Shown here: positions 1-9,106 of the stretch, piece by piece | How positions within the stretch are numbered: the stretch's first letter is position 1 | Layout of the letters: each line of letters starts with the position of its first letter | Source of the DNA: Pleomorphovibrio marinus | GTDB lineage: Bacteria > Bacteroidota > Bacteroidia > Cytophagales > Cyclobacteriaceae | DNA: 64,000 nt | Assembly: GCF_003347495.1 (NCBI RefSeq) | Contig: NZ_QCXY01000003.1 | Coordinates: forward strand, 248,001 to 312,000 | Direction: 5' to 3' | Position numbers and translations under genes: made by a program | Notes under the pieces: generated by a model | Seen by the model: the letters and a program-made list of their open reading frames with translations, nothing else | Told to the model about the DNA's origin: nothing | Databases searched by the model: none

Positions 1-1
1 T

Positions 2-313
2 TACCAAAAATTTAAAAAAGTAGAATTCGAAGTTGATAAAATCCATTTTATGGAGAATATTTTAATCGGTAATATACTGTCATTTGCAAAAGGTATAAAC
101 TGGAAAATTAACAAAAACATTATTGTAAAAATAAGTGAAATTAAAAACAGTTATTGGATAAATTACAAAGGAGTTAAGTTAAAATCATTCCATTTTACTT
201 TCAAAACAAACGTATTTTTACCCTATGATATTGGTCTAGGTAAAGGTTCAAGTATAGGATTTGGAACTCTTTTTAAATATTCGAGTAATAAAAAACTTAA
301 TAGACGTGAATAA
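2..313 (+). CDS. cas6: CRISPR endoribonuclease Cas6, C-terminal part (cut by window start)
   Basis: This reading frame is open from base 2, so the gene begins outside the window; the internal ATG at 50 is probably not the start. The visible 103 or so residues end in a glycine-rich stretch, GLGKGSSIGFGTLF, which matches the C-terminal G-rich loop of Cas6 RAMP endonucleases. Cas6 cuts the pre-crRNA inside each repeat and leaves an 8-nt 5' handle. The array at 13316-16916 is transcribed in the same direction and its repeat ends in ATTAAGAC, a plausible handle. The stop overlaps a GTG that probably starts cas10. The catalytic N-terminal half is not visible. Confidence 0.85.
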   Translation, partial: YQKFKKVEFEVDKIHFMENILIGNILSFAKGINWKINKNIIVKISEIKNSYWINYKGVKLKSFHFTFKTNVFLPYDIGLGKGSSIGFGTLFKYSSNKKLNRRE

Positions 314-2909
314 AAGAAATATAATATATCTGGCCGCATTACTACACGATATAGGTAAGTTCTTTCAAAGAGCAGACCCCAATCCATATTGGGAATCTGA
401 AATACTAAGTGAAACTTCAAAAAAGCTAAGTGGTGTAATTTGTCCGCAAAAGAAAGGTTACGATGGCTCTAATAGACCTACTCATCATCATGTGATCTGG
501 ACGCATGAGTTTTTCGAAATCCCAAATGTCAAAAAACATTTCAGGTCCCTAGGACTTGAACTCAATCCATTTGATCTCAATACCGATCAAGAAGACCATT
601 TGATTAACCTTTCAGTTTTCCACCACCGGCCCTATACCAAGTTGCAAGCTTTGATACAAATGGCTGACCATTGGGCCAGTGGACTTGACAGAACAAAAAA
701 AGATGAAATAACTTCCGAAAAGAGGAACTTCAAAGAGGTTGGACTTCTGTCCGTGTTTTCGCAAATCGAAGGAAAGGACAAAAGGGATTTTTATTTACGA
801 ACTCGGGGGCAGTCATTGGAAGCTGCAAGCATTATGCCCTCAATAACAGAGGAGGTCTCCTATTCAGATCTATGGGAAGAATTTATTGTTAAAGTGGGGG
901 ATATTCCTATGGCAGGCAAAGGGCAAATCAGTGCTTTCACAGAAAGTTTACTTTTCCTACTTAGGAAATACACCTCCAGCGTGTCGGCTAGTACTTTTCA
1001 AGGGGATTTGCCTTCAGTAAGTTTGTTTGATCATTTACGAGTGACTGCTGCAATTGCGGATGCCCTCTTTGCTTATGCTGAATCATATGGATTTGATGAG
1101 GTTTATGAATTTCAGACCGGAAGTAGAAGCTACCTTAAACTCAAACCTAATCATAAAGAGCCACTTTTGATGGCATGTGTTGACTTATCGGGAATCCAAT
1201 CATTTATTTATAATATTTCCGGAACCAAGGCAGCCCAAAGCTTAAAAGGGAGGTCGTTCTACCTTCAATTATTGATTGACAGTATTATTGACCGCTTGGT
1301 TTTAGATAATGGGCTGAGCATTGGAAATGTGCTTTATTCAAGCGGGGGGAAAGCCTACCTCTTGATGCCTAATACAACAGAAGTCAAGTCAAATATCAAA
1401 AAACTCCATCAAGAAATAATCAAAAATGTCTATAATGAACATGGTTTTGGTCTTTATGTGTGTATGGACTTCGTATCATTTGGATACGACCAAGAGCTTA
1501 AAGTACTATTTGAATCTACACAGGCTGATCACATCGGCGAGCTGTGGAAAGTGCTTGGAGAAAAAACCGGAAAACAGAAACAACGAAAATATGACCTACT
1601 TCTGAATGATAGTTTTGAAAGATTCTTTGTCCCAGAGAAAGTAATTGTTAGCGACAAAATCTGTGCGGTAACCGGAAAGCCACTTGAAGTTAAGGAGGCA
1701 AAAAACATTAGCCACGATGATAGCGAAGAACCCGTGTATGTTAGTCCGCATGTATATGAACTTATTACGCTGGGTAAGCAGCTAAAAGATGCCGACTTCA
1801 TAATTAGCTTTTCCAGCGAAAAAACGCCTCAGTTTAAAAGGGTAAAGGGGATTAACCCACTGAAACTGGGAATAAAGAAGTACCTATTTGACCAAGAAGA
1901 TCTTACCAAAGAAGATGCGGATTTTAGAAAGATTACATCCTTTGACTTTTGTCGTGTTCAGTATATCAACAATACGAGTTTTGAACTAGTGTCTAAGCTA
2001 AAGGGGCAAGGTGCTTCGTATGGATATCTTTTTTATGGAGGTAATGAACAGGCGGAAAAAGAAAATGGAGAGGAAAAACTTTTTGACGAGCTTGCGGAGA
2101 GTGGATCCTTTGACCGTTTAGGAGTATTAAGAATGGATGTAGATAATTTGGGAGACTTATTTATTCGGCGAATTCCTGAAAATCAACGCAATCTTGCAAC
2201 TTATGCCACACTGAGTAGTCAATTAGATATCTTTTTTAGTGGATATCTAAATATCATAAGAAAAAAAGATACTTTCAAAGACTATGTTAATATATTATAC
2301 TCTGGTGGAGATGATATTTTTGCAATAGGTCGATGGAAAGAACTAGTCGATTTTGCAATGGAAGTAAGAAAGTCATTTGAAGAATTCATTGGGGGAAGAA
2401 AGGACATTACTTTATCAGCTGGGATTAGTTTAGTTAAGGGAAAATATCCTATTGCCAAGGCCGCTGATCTTGCCGGCGAAGCAGAAGAAGCTGCGAAAGT
2501 ACATGGACTAAAAGATGGCAAGGCTAACAAGGATGCATTTACCTTCTTAGGAACTACACTTTCATGGATGGAAATGGGTAAAGTGGCAGAAAGAAAATCT
2601 CAGTTTGTAAAACTGTACGAAAATGGTGTCATCACTATGAGTCTGCTTCAAAAGCTGATGCAATATCATCTGCAGAAGGAAGGGAACCCCTATGATTTTA
2701 GCTATATCTGGAGAGCTGTATATTTCCTAAAACGATATAAAGCTCAGGGAATGGAAGCTGAGTCGCTAAAGGAGGAGCTAACGAAAGATATTATGGAAAA
2801 CGCTGCGAAATCAACAGTACTGCAAGAACTAGCCTTAGCTGCACGATGGGCTGAATTAGAAATTAGAACCTTTAAACAAAAATCACATGAACAAATACCC
2901 GCAAAATAG
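306..2909 (+). CDS. cas10: Cas10/Csm1, type III-A large subunit with HD and GGDD motifs
   Basis: Large subunit of the Csm complex. Members of this family synthesise cyclic oligoadenylate from ATP through the Palm domain when target RNA is bound, and can cut ssDNA with the HD domain. Near the N-terminus is LLHDIGKFFQRAD, an HD motif, followed by histidine-rich THHHVIWTH and FHHRP segments. The Palm motif SGGDD is encoded at 2301-2315. An upstream in-frame ATG at 261 would lie deep inside cas6, so I prefer the GTG at 306, which gives 867 residues and an N-terminus KRNIIYLAALLHDIGK typical of Csm1. It is followed by csm2 with a 23-base overlap. Both catalytic centres look intact. Confidence 0.93.
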   Translation: MNKRNIIYLAALLHDIGKFFQRADPNPYWESEILSETSKKLSGVICPQKKGYDGSNRPTHHHVIWTHEFFEIPNVKKHFRSLGLELNPFDLNTDQEDHLINLSVFHHRPYTKLQALIQMADHWASGLDRTKKDEITSEKRNFKEVGLLSVFSQIEGKDKRDFYLRTRGQSLEAASIMPSITEEVSYSDLWEEFIVKVGDIPMAGKGQISAFTESLLFLLRKYTSSVSASTFQGDLPSVSLFDHLRVTAAIADALFAYAESYGFDEVYEFQTGSRSYLKLKPNHKEPLLMACVDLSGIQSFIYNISGTKAAQSLKGRSFYLQLLIDSIIDRLVLDNGLSIGNVLYSSGGKAYLLMPNTTEVKSNIKKLHQEIIKNVYNEHGFGLYVCMDFVSFGYDQELKVLFESTQADHIGELWKVLGEKTGKQKQRKYDLLLNDSFERFFVPEKVIVSDKICAVTGKPLEVKEAKNISHDDSEEPVYVSPHVYELITLGKQLKDADFIISFSSEKTPQFKRVKGINPLKLGIKKYLFDQEDLTKEDADFRKITSFDFCRVQYINNTSFELVSKLKGQGASYGYLFYGGNEQAEKENGEEKLFDELAESGSFDRLGVLRMDVDNLGDLFIRRIPENQRNLATYATLSSQLDIFFSGYLNIIRKKDTFKDYVNILYSGGDDIFAIGRWKELVDFAMEVRKSFEEFIGGRKDITLSAGISLVKGKYPIAKAADLAGEAEEAAKVHGLKDGKANKDAFTFLGTTLSWMEMGKVAERKSQFVKLYENGVITMSLLQKLMQYHLQKEGNPYDFSYIWRAVYFLKRYKAQGMEAESLKEELTKDIMENAAKSTVLQELALAARWAELEIRTFKQKSHEQIPAK

Positions 2910-3369
2910 AGGCACTGGTCATAGGCAAGGTAGCCAATACCAAAAACGGGAGACTCTTAAAATCCCAAAGCCCGATTTCAATCCTAATTGGATAACCGAA
3001 GGGATTGATATGGAAGGGCTTGACAAAATATCAAAGTTTGCAGAAGACCTCAACCCCTACATTAAAACTTCAAAACTGAGAAAGTTTTATGGTGAAGTAA
3101 AAAGGATTCAAGTAAAGGGTATTTCAGAAAACTCTGAAAAAATAGCCTTTCGGATGCTAAAACCTAAGCTTGCTTATGCAGTAGGAAGAGAGAGTAAAGA
3201 TGAAGCAATCGCACTTAGGTGTCTAAACGAATTTATATCAGAAGGATTAAACATAGTTGACAAATCTTTCGGTGATGCAAAAATAGAAAAACTTTATTAC
3301 AACAACTTTGTCAACCTTTTCGAATCTATTATTGCTTTTCACAAATATCATGGGGGCAAAGACAAATAA
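2887..3369 (+). CDS. csm2: Csm2, small subunit of the type III-A complex
   Basis: A 160-residue protein with a basic, disordered first 25 residues followed by a predicted alpha-helical body. Csm2 subunits form the inner filament of the Csm complex, beside the crRNA and target RNA. The sequence is divergent, as this family usually is. Recognition rests on size, helical character, the segment TSKLRKFYGEVKR near residue 60 and the position between cas10 and csm3. The start overlaps the end of cas10 by 23 bases, which indicates translational coupling. Confidence 0.85.
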   Translation: MNKYPQNRGTGHRQGSQYQKRETLKIPKPDFNPNWITEGIDMEGLDKISKFAEDLNPYIKTSKLRKFYGEVKRIQVKGISENSEKIAFRMLKPKLAYAVGRESKDEAIALRCLNEFISEGLNIVDKSFGDAKIEKLYYNNFVNLFESIIAFHKYHGGKDK

Positions 3370-3380
3370 ACCTTAAAGAA

Positions 3381-4034
3381 ATGAGCACAAACAAATTAAA
3401 TAAAAAAATAAAATTCACAGGGCAGCTAGAACTACTAACCGGACTCCACATCGGTGACAGCAAGGAAAACCTTCAGATTGGAGGTATAGACAGTGGTATT
3501 ATACGAAGGAAAGACAATTACCAGCCATATATACCAGGAAGCTCTCTTAAAGGGAAAATAAGGTCATTGTTAGAAAGGAAAGAGGGGATCAATGCTGACA
3601 ATAAGTTCAAAAACGACGGGAGCACCATTTCTAAAATTTTTGGAAATACTGACTGCGCCTCGCGGGTAATTTTCCGCGACTCTTACCTTACTCCGGAATC
3701 TGTAGAGAAGTTTGAAAAATCAGATTTCCTAGATTTACCATTTGCAGAAGTTAAGACGGAAAATATCATTGATAGAGTCTTAGGTAAAGCTAAAAATGGA
3801 GGTTTACGCTCTTTGGAGAGGGTTCCTGCGGGAGTAAAGTTCAACTATGAAATCATTTTGAACATCTATGAAAACGACTCTGAAGAGGAATTCATCAAAG
3901 TGGTTGACAATGGAATAAACCTTCTTGAGCTTGATTATCTTGGAGGTAGCGGCTCTCGAGGTTATGGTCATGTAAAATTCCACAACACTCAAAAGGAGAC
4001 AATTGATTTGAATAAAATCAGCATATCGCCATGA
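3381..4034 (+). CDS. csm3: Csm3, backbone RAMP subunit and target-RNA nuclease
   Basis: 217 residues, the normal length for Csm3. Csm3 copies line the crRNA and cut the target RNA every 6 nt. The N-terminal RAMP fold is visible as KFTGQLELLTGLHIGDS. The conserved IGGIDSGIIR follows, in which D37 corresponds to the catalytic aspartate of the family. Then come YIPGSSLKGKIRSLLE (typical RAMP PGSSLKG) and a C-terminal glycine-rich LGGSGSRGYGHVKF. The catalytic aspartate is present, so target RNA cutting is expected. The stop codon overlaps the start of csm4 by four bases. Confidence 0.95.
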   Translation: MSTNKLNKKIKFTGQLELLTGLHIGDSKENLQIGGIDSGIIRRKDNYQPYIPGSSLKGKIRSLLERKEGINADNKFKNDGSTISKIFGNTDCASRVIFRDSYLTPESVEKFEKSDFLDLPFAEVKTENIIDRVLGKAKNGGLRSLERVPAGVKFNYEIILNIYENDSEEEFIKVVDNGINLLELDYLGGSGSRGYGHVKFHNTQKETIDLNKISISP

Positions 4035-5053
4035 GCCAATTATATGCAGTTCAGTTAAAATTCACAGGTTCTGTACACTTTGGCTCCTCTCGCTTGGACT
4101 ACGGGAAAAGTGAACGCTTTTTGCACAGTGACACACTATACGCTGCCATTTTCCAAGCCTGGGCTATGCTTGGCAAAAAAGAATGGATTGAGCAATACAA
4201 AGACGATAGAGATTTTGTGCTCAGCTCATCATTCCCCTTCTACAGACCTAAGGAAGGAGATCCTGTTTATTTTCTACCAAAGCCCTATGCCCCTCTATTC
4301 CCAGACCAGGCCAATGCTGATGGAAAAATAGATCGAAAACTGGTAAAGAAGGTTTCCTGGATAGATCTTAGACTTTTTGCTCAATGGTGCCGTGATGGAA
4401 ATACTCCTTTGGAAGCGAAATACATTCATAAGGAATTCTACACTTCACAAGATTGGCTAAAAGACGAAAAGGGCAATGAGTTAAGCTTATGTACTAGTGA
4501 AGTCTATCCGAGGGTCAAAGTAAGTAGGGTTGATGGGGAAGATGCTGTGCCTTATTATATTGAAAAGTTATACTTTAATAACAGCTCAGGCCTATATTTA
4601 ATCTTTCATGGAAATGAAGAGAGCCTTTGCGCTCTCAAACATGCCTTGGAGGTGTTGAAGGACGAAGGACTTGGAACAGACCGAAAGGTAGGACATGGTC
4701 AATTCAAGTACACAATAGATCCTTTCTTTGATTTGGAAAAACAAAATGGTGAATTTGCGGTCAACCTCTCACTATTTGTACCAGAATCAAAAGAGTGGTT
4801 GGATAGTTATTTGCCTGACCGAAATTTGGGAGGTTATGAATTGATTCAAAGAGGTGGATGGATTACTACCCCGCCTTTTAATACGCTTCAAAAAAACCGG
4901 TTGAGCTTCTTTAAAGAAGGATCTATATTCAAATTCGCTAACCAGATAGCGGGTGTTACACACGATTTATGCCCGGAAATAATAAGTGGGAATCCGGATG
5001 CTCACCCTGTTTACAGGGTTGGCAAGGCTCTTTTTGTACGATTTAACAAGTAG
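4031..5053 (+). CDS. csm4: Csm4, RAMP subunit capping the crRNA 5' handle
   Basis: 340 residues. Csm4 binds the 5' handle of the crRNA and bridges Csm3 and Cas10. Support comes from the N-terminal RAMP strand (FTGSVHFGSSRLDYGKSER), the segment HSDTLYAAIFQAW typical of Csm4 (position about 32-44), and the glycine-rich EGLGTDRKVGHGQF near residue 215-230. The gene overlaps csm3 by an ATGA junction and is followed three bases later by csm5. The order is the usual III-A order. Confidence 0.92.
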   Translation: MSQLYAVQLKFTGSVHFGSSRLDYGKSERFLHSDTLYAAIFQAWAMLGKKEWIEQYKDDRDFVLSSSFPFYRPKEGDPVYFLPKPYAPLFPDQANADGKIDRKLVKKVSWIDLRLFAQWCRDGNTPLEAKYIHKEFYTSQDWLKDEKGNELSLCTSEVYPRVKVSRVDGEDAVPYYIEKLYFNNSSGLYLIFHGNEESLCALKHALEVLKDEGLGTDRKVGHGQFKYTIDPFFDLEKQNGEFAVNLSLFVPESKEWLDSYLPDRNLGGYELIQRGGWITTPPFNTLQKNRLSFFKEGSIFKFANQIAGVTHDLCPEIISGNPDAHPVYRVGKALFVRFNK

Positions 5054-5056
5054 TTT

Positions 5057-6214
5057 ATGAGCAACTTCAATGTAAAAATAACGGTATTAAGTCCCATTCA
5101 CATTGGTGGAGCACAAGAAAGGCATTATCAAAAAGGGCTTGATGTTTTTTGGGACAATGGAACTCTTTACTATTTACCATTAGAGGCACTTTCGGAATAC
5201 ATGGATGACTCTCTGATTCAATTCTTTGCTAATGGAAATAAGAGCGCCATCTTGGAAAGATTGAAACAAAAAAGTATTCCCTTTGAGAAAATTGCTCTTC
5301 GAAAATGGGATTGCCCAAAAGAGCCTGAGCAAGATGAGATTAAAGCATTTATCAAGACCGGTTTTGGAGATCCGATATTACCTGGTTCTTCCATAAAAGG
5401 ATCAGTCAGAAGCCATTTATTTAAAGCCCTTTCCAAAGGAAAGGTTAACAATGTGATTCAATCATTAAAATATGGAGCGAAATTCAATAGAGGAATAGAA
5501 GGAGAAGTGCTTGACTATAAAAATGGCAGAGAGGATATTCAACTTCTCCGTCTTTTTCAATTCTCGGATTTCCTTTTTGATAAATCGGAGATTTTGCCGG
5601 TAAAGGTTTTTAACCTTAGAGAGTATGATGATGAATGGAGTGGAGCATGGAAGTATAAATCCGGTAGTGGCAATAATGAATGGGAATTCAGTCCCCACGG
5701 CTTCATCACTCATTATGAGGTATTGCCCAAAGCCAGCTCCGCAATTGGAAAATTTAATATTTTGGGAAAGGAAATGTTGAAATTTAACGGGAGTTATCCT
5801 CCTCAATACGGTCAGCTTGGATTTGGAAACGGAAATGACCTGAACAAATTATTTGAAATTATTAATAAAAACATTAAAAATTACCTGCAAAAAGAAATCG
5901 ATTTTTTTTATAAGTACTATGACGATGACGAAGTTGCCGATGGTCAAATCGCTCCCTTTTATGAAAAATTAAAGGAACAAGCCAGTGAACTGAAAGATGG
6001 TGCAATATTAAGAGTTGGCGGAGGCTCAGGCTTTCATAGTATGACTGGAGACTGGATATACGATGATCATTTAATTTCTGTAGAAAAGCCATATGAGCAG
6101 TACCAAAGAGGAAAAATTAAAAACTATACGAAAAGTAGGAAATTCACCTTTAAAAAAGTTGATGGCGTAATTGAATTTTCACCATTGGGTTGGATTAAAA
6201 TTGAAAACATATGA
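5057..6214 (+). CDS. csm5: Csm5, RAMP subunit at the crRNA 3' end
   Basis: 385 residues. Csm5 caps the 3' end of the crRNA in the Csm complex and helps its maturation. The N-terminus VKITVLSPIHIGGAQERHYQ is the typical Csm5 opening (S-P-[IL]-HIG), and PILPGSSIKGSVRSHLFKAL near residue 112-131 is the RAMP PGSSxKG motif. A glycine-rich stretch, RVGGGSGFHSMTGDW, lies near residue 320-334. The stop overlaps the csm6 start by four bases (ATGA). Confidence 0.92.
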   Translation: MSNFNVKITVLSPIHIGGAQERHYQKGLDVFWDNGTLYYLPLEALSEYMDDSLIQFFANGNKSAILERLKQKSIPFEKIALRKWDCPKEPEQDEIKAFIKTGFGDPILPGSSIKGSVRSHLFKALSKGKVNNVIQSLKYGAKFNRGIEGEVLDYKNGREDIQLLRLFQFSDFLFDKSEILPVKVFNLREYDDEWSGAWKYKSGSGNNEWEFSPHGFITHYEVLPKASSAIGKFNILGKEMLKFNGSYPPQYGQLGFGNGNDLNKLFEIINKNIKNYLQKEIDFFYKYYDDDEVADGQIAPFYEKLKEQASELKDGAILRVGGGSGFHSMTGDWIYDDHLISVEKPYEQYQRGKIKNYTKSRKFTFKKVDGVIEFSPLGWIKIENI

Positions 6215-7599
6215 AAATATTGATTTCAAATATAGGAAATAGAAATATAAAATATAATAATAGTTTTATCCCGCCTAATGATTTTCTCTCAGCTACTAAA
6301 ACAATATGGGAAAGTTATAAGGAAGAGGAGGAAAATCTTTCATCTTGCATATTACCCGAATTCTTAGAAAGACACAAAGATGCTGATAAAGCTTTTCTTT
6401 ATACAACCCTTCAAGGTGAGGAGAACGGTACAGGGCACCCATCTGATACATATTATGAAGGTTTGATATTACAAAAATTGTTATCCAGCAGGTACCCTAA
6501 AATTGAATTCCATAGTGTGAAAATTATAGATTTACAAACTCGTTCTGGATCAAATCCAACAAAAGAGAACGAGCTCATCCCTTTTTTTATCCAACAAATC
6601 AAAGCTCTACTTTTTAAGTACCCAGATGCTAAATATGTTTATCATGAAACGGGGGGTACTTCCCAATTGAAGAGTAGTCTAAGATCTGTTTTTGAATTTT
6701 ATATACCAAAAGATAAACGAGAATTGTATGAAGGGGACTATGATATTAGTACAGACTCAACGATTTTAAAAGAGAAAAAGAGAGACGAGTCTGAAAAGAT
6801 ATTGCTAAAAAGTCAAATAAAAACGCTTATTGAACATTTCAATTATACAGCAGTAAGTGTTTTGGCAGAAACGAATACAGAAAATAAATGTTTTACAAAA
6901 CTTATACAGTTAACTCAGTTAAAGTGGGATGGGCAATGGCAATCATTGAAAAAGGAAAAGTATGACAATTTCCCGAAAGGATTAAAAAAAGAGGAAACCA
7001 CTTCTTTTTTGAAGACTCCATATACAGATAAGGTCAATTTTTTTGACGAGATAGATTATAGGCTTGAAGAACTCAAATTAATATTGGACAAGGCCGAAGC
7101 CCTCCAAACCATTAACGACTACACTTCTGTGATTCTTACAGCTCATCAGTTTGCTGAGAAGTTTATTGAAATGAAACTATACGATATTTTTGGTTTCTTT
7201 ATTCACTCAGGCAAAGATCAGAATGGAGATCAGAGAAGGCTAGAAGTACTGCAACAAATCAAAAAGCAATGTTATCAAGAAATCGAAAAATTTTTACGTT
7301 TAGACATATCTAAAGTAAACCAACTTTCCTTACCTCTGCAGATATTGTACTGTAGTAAAATGTGCAATGACCATGAACACGTAATTGAAATCATAAAAAA
7401 AACTAACCGACGGTTTGTAAGAAACACAAATTACTCCTTAGACACTCTAAGAAATGGTATTGCACATGAAGGTAGAGGCGTATCTAAAGTAATTTTTGAT
7501 CAACATTATTCAACCCTAATTAGGGATATAAAAAAAGGAATGGGATTTAAAGAGAATTTTTTCTTTAAGGTTAACAAGCTCCTTATCGAAAATTTATAG
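6211..7599 (+). CDS. csm6: Csm6, CARF-HEPN ribonuclease activated by cyclic oligoadenylate
   Basis: 462 residues. The N-terminal half (about 1-190) looks like a CARF domain, opening with MKILISNIGNRN and carrying HETGGTSQLKSSL at residues 145-157, a typical ligand-pocket loop. The C-terminal part has the HEPN RNase motif R-x4-H: RNGIAHEG, with R414 and H419. Proteins of this family cut RNA nonspecifically when Cas10-made cOA binds CARF. This is the last gene of the AT-rich block; the next gene starts four bases downstream but has a very different base composition. Confidence 0.92.
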   Translation: MKILISNIGNRNIKYNNSFIPPNDFLSATKTIWESYKEEEENLSSCILPEFLERHKDADKAFLYTTLQGEENGTGHPSDTYYEGLILQKLLSSRYPKIEFHSVKIIDLQTRSGSNPTKENELIPFFIQQIKALLFKYPDAKYVYHETGGTSQLKSSLRSVFEFYIPKDKRELYEGDYDISTDSTILKEKKRDESEKILLKSQIKTLIEHFNYTAVSVLAETNTENKCFTKLIQLTQLKWDGQWQSLKKEKYDNFPKGLKKEETTSFLKTPYTDKVNFFDEIDYRLEELKLILDKAEALQTINDYTSVILTAHQFAEKFIEMKLYDIFGFFIHSGKDQNGDQRRLEVLQQIKKQCYQEIEKFLRLDISKVNQLSLPLQILYCSKMCNDHEHVIEIIKKTNRRFVRNTNYSLDTLRNGIAHEGRGVSKVIFDQHYSTLIRDIKKGMGFKENFFFKVNKLLIENL

Positions 7600-7603
7600 A
7601 TAA

Positions 7604-9010
7604 ATGAAGCTTAAGCTTACCGATCACCAGTCCCAGGCCCTAGCAGGCATTCAAAACTTCCTGCAAAAGGAGGGTCACGCCATTTTTATCCTCAAAGGCT
7701 ATGCGGGGACCGGAAAGACCACCCTGCTCCAGCAGGTGGCCAAGGAGCTGCGTACCCAAAAAAAGCCTTTTGTGCTGCTTGCCCCCACCGGAAGGGCTGC
7801 CGCGGTGCTAAGGGCAAAGACGGGATTTACGGCCAAAACCATCCATTCCGAACTTTACCACTTTAAGGACGTGGACGGGGAACCCGAGGAAAGCAACAAC
7901 GCACCCACCCCCGACCAGTATGGCCAGATGCGCCTGCGCTTTGAGATCAGGACCCCAGACCAGGACAACGACAAGGTGTATATCGTGGACGAGGCCTCCA
8001 TGCTCGGCGACAACAGGGCCGAAGAAACTTCCTTCGCCAGCTTCGGCACAGGCCACCTGCTGACAGACTTTCTGGCACTGGTGGGAGCCAATAAGGTCAT
8101 TTTTGCCGGGGATCCCTGCCAGCTTCCCCCCGTGGGAAGCAAGGAAAGCCCCGCACTTACCGAAAGTTGGTTTCGGCTACAGGGCAGGAAGGTCCAGAGC
8201 ACGGAAATGACCCAGATCCTGAGGCAAAAACAAGATTCGGAGGTGTTGAGGTTGGCCACTAGGGTAAGGCGGATGACCGGACAGACCTTTCCTACGCGCT
8301 GGATAAAGCTTCCCGCACTCCGGAGACCCGACATCAACTTATATACCCACGACGAACTGGTCAACCGGTATATCCAACAGGTAAGCGCAAATGGTACCGA
8401 AGACACCGTGGCCATTAGCCTTTCCAACAAAAACTGCCATGACATCAACGGGAAGGTGAGGCAAAAGCTTTACGGTAGTGCCCATGCGCCCTTGCAGCGT
8501 GGAGACCTGCTAATGGTAACCCAAAACAACTACCTGGTTCCGCTCACCAACGGGGACTTTGTGGAAGTGGTGGAGGTGGGAGACACCAAAAGCCAAAAAG
8601 GGGTTTCCTTTCAGCACGTCACCGTAATGGCCAGGCTAACGGGAAAAAAGCATGAAACCCTGCTTTGTCTGGAGCCCCTTCACCGGGGCAGCACCAACCT
8701 CTCCACCGAACAGCAACGCATGCTGATGATCGATTTCAGTCAGCGGATGAGGGGCCACGGGGTAAAGCCGAAGTCGGACGTGTTTTATGATGCCATGCAC
8801 CAGGATCCCTACCTAAACAGTCTGAGGGCGAATTTTGGGTATGCGGTTACCTGCCACAAGAGTCAGGGAGGGGAATGGGAAGAGCTGTATTTTTTCCTGA
8901 ACAAGGGAATGTACACCATGGAGCCTCCGGAGCTACTGCGCTGGTGGTACACGGGGATCACCCGGTCCAAGGTGAAACTCCACTTGGTGAAGGATTGGTG
9001 GGTGGGTTAA
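7604..9010 (+). CDS. RecD/Dda-like SF1B DNA helicase of the CRISPR adaptation module
   Basis: 468 residues, near the size of compact Dda-type helicases rather than full RecD. Visible SF1 motifs are Walker A GYAGTGKTT (32-40), PTGRAA (61-66), Walker B VDEASML (128-134), GDPCQLPPVG (169-178), CHKSQGGEWEEL (from 417) and the last motif YTGITRSK (449-456). It should move 5'-3' on ssDNA using ATP, by analogy with SF1B. It is co-directional with cas1, the primase-polymerase gene and cas2, and shares their GC-rich composition, so a role in making or processing prespacer DNA is a reasonable inference. A general repair role cannot be excluded from sequence alone. Confidence 0.85.
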   Translation: MKLKLTDHQSQALAGIQNFLQKEGHAIFILKGYAGTGKTTLLQQVAKELRTQKKPFVLLAPTGRAAAVLRAKTGFTAKTIHSELYHFKDVDGEPEESNNAPTPDQYGQMRLRFEIRTPDQDNDKVYIVDEASMLGDNRAEETSFASFGTGHLLTDFLALVGANKVIFAGDPCQLPPVGSKESPALTESWFRLQGRKVQSTEMTQILRQKQDSEVLRLATRVRRMTGQTFPTRWIKLPALRRPDINLYTHDELVNRYIQQVSANGTEDTVAISLSNKNCHDINGKVRQKLYGSAHAPLQRGDLLMVTQNNYLVPLTNGDFVEVVEVGDTKSQKGVSFQHVTVMARLTGKKHETLLCLEPLHRGSTNLSTEQQRMLMIDFSQRMRGHGVKPKSDVFYDAMHQDPYLNSLRANFGYAVTCHKSQGGEWEELYFFLNKGMYTMEPPELLRWWYTGITRSKVKLHLVKDWWVG

Positions 9011-9012
9011 AT

Positions 9013-9044
9013 ACTTTTCCAAAGTTCTAAAACTTTGGAAAAGT
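9013..9044. promoter_or_regulatory. Perfect 14-bp inverted repeat between the helicase gene and cas1
   Basis: ACTTTTCCAAAGTT and its exact reverse complement are separated by CTAA, starting three bases after the helicase stop. No clear T-run follows on the + strand, so it is not a standard terminator. It could be an attenuator, an RNA processing site or a small dispersed palindrome. It sits in the only long gap (96 bp) of the adaptation operon. Confidence 0.6.
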
Positions 9045-9106
9045 TAAAACCGATAGTAAAAATTGAATCTGGAAGGAAAAATTGAACATGATATAACTAC
9101 GTAGCT

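Noticed and set aside
261-305. ATG at 261 as cas10 start
   Set aside because: It lies deep in cas6 and adds 15 residues before a normal Csm1 N-terminus; the GTG at 306 is preferred, though not proven.
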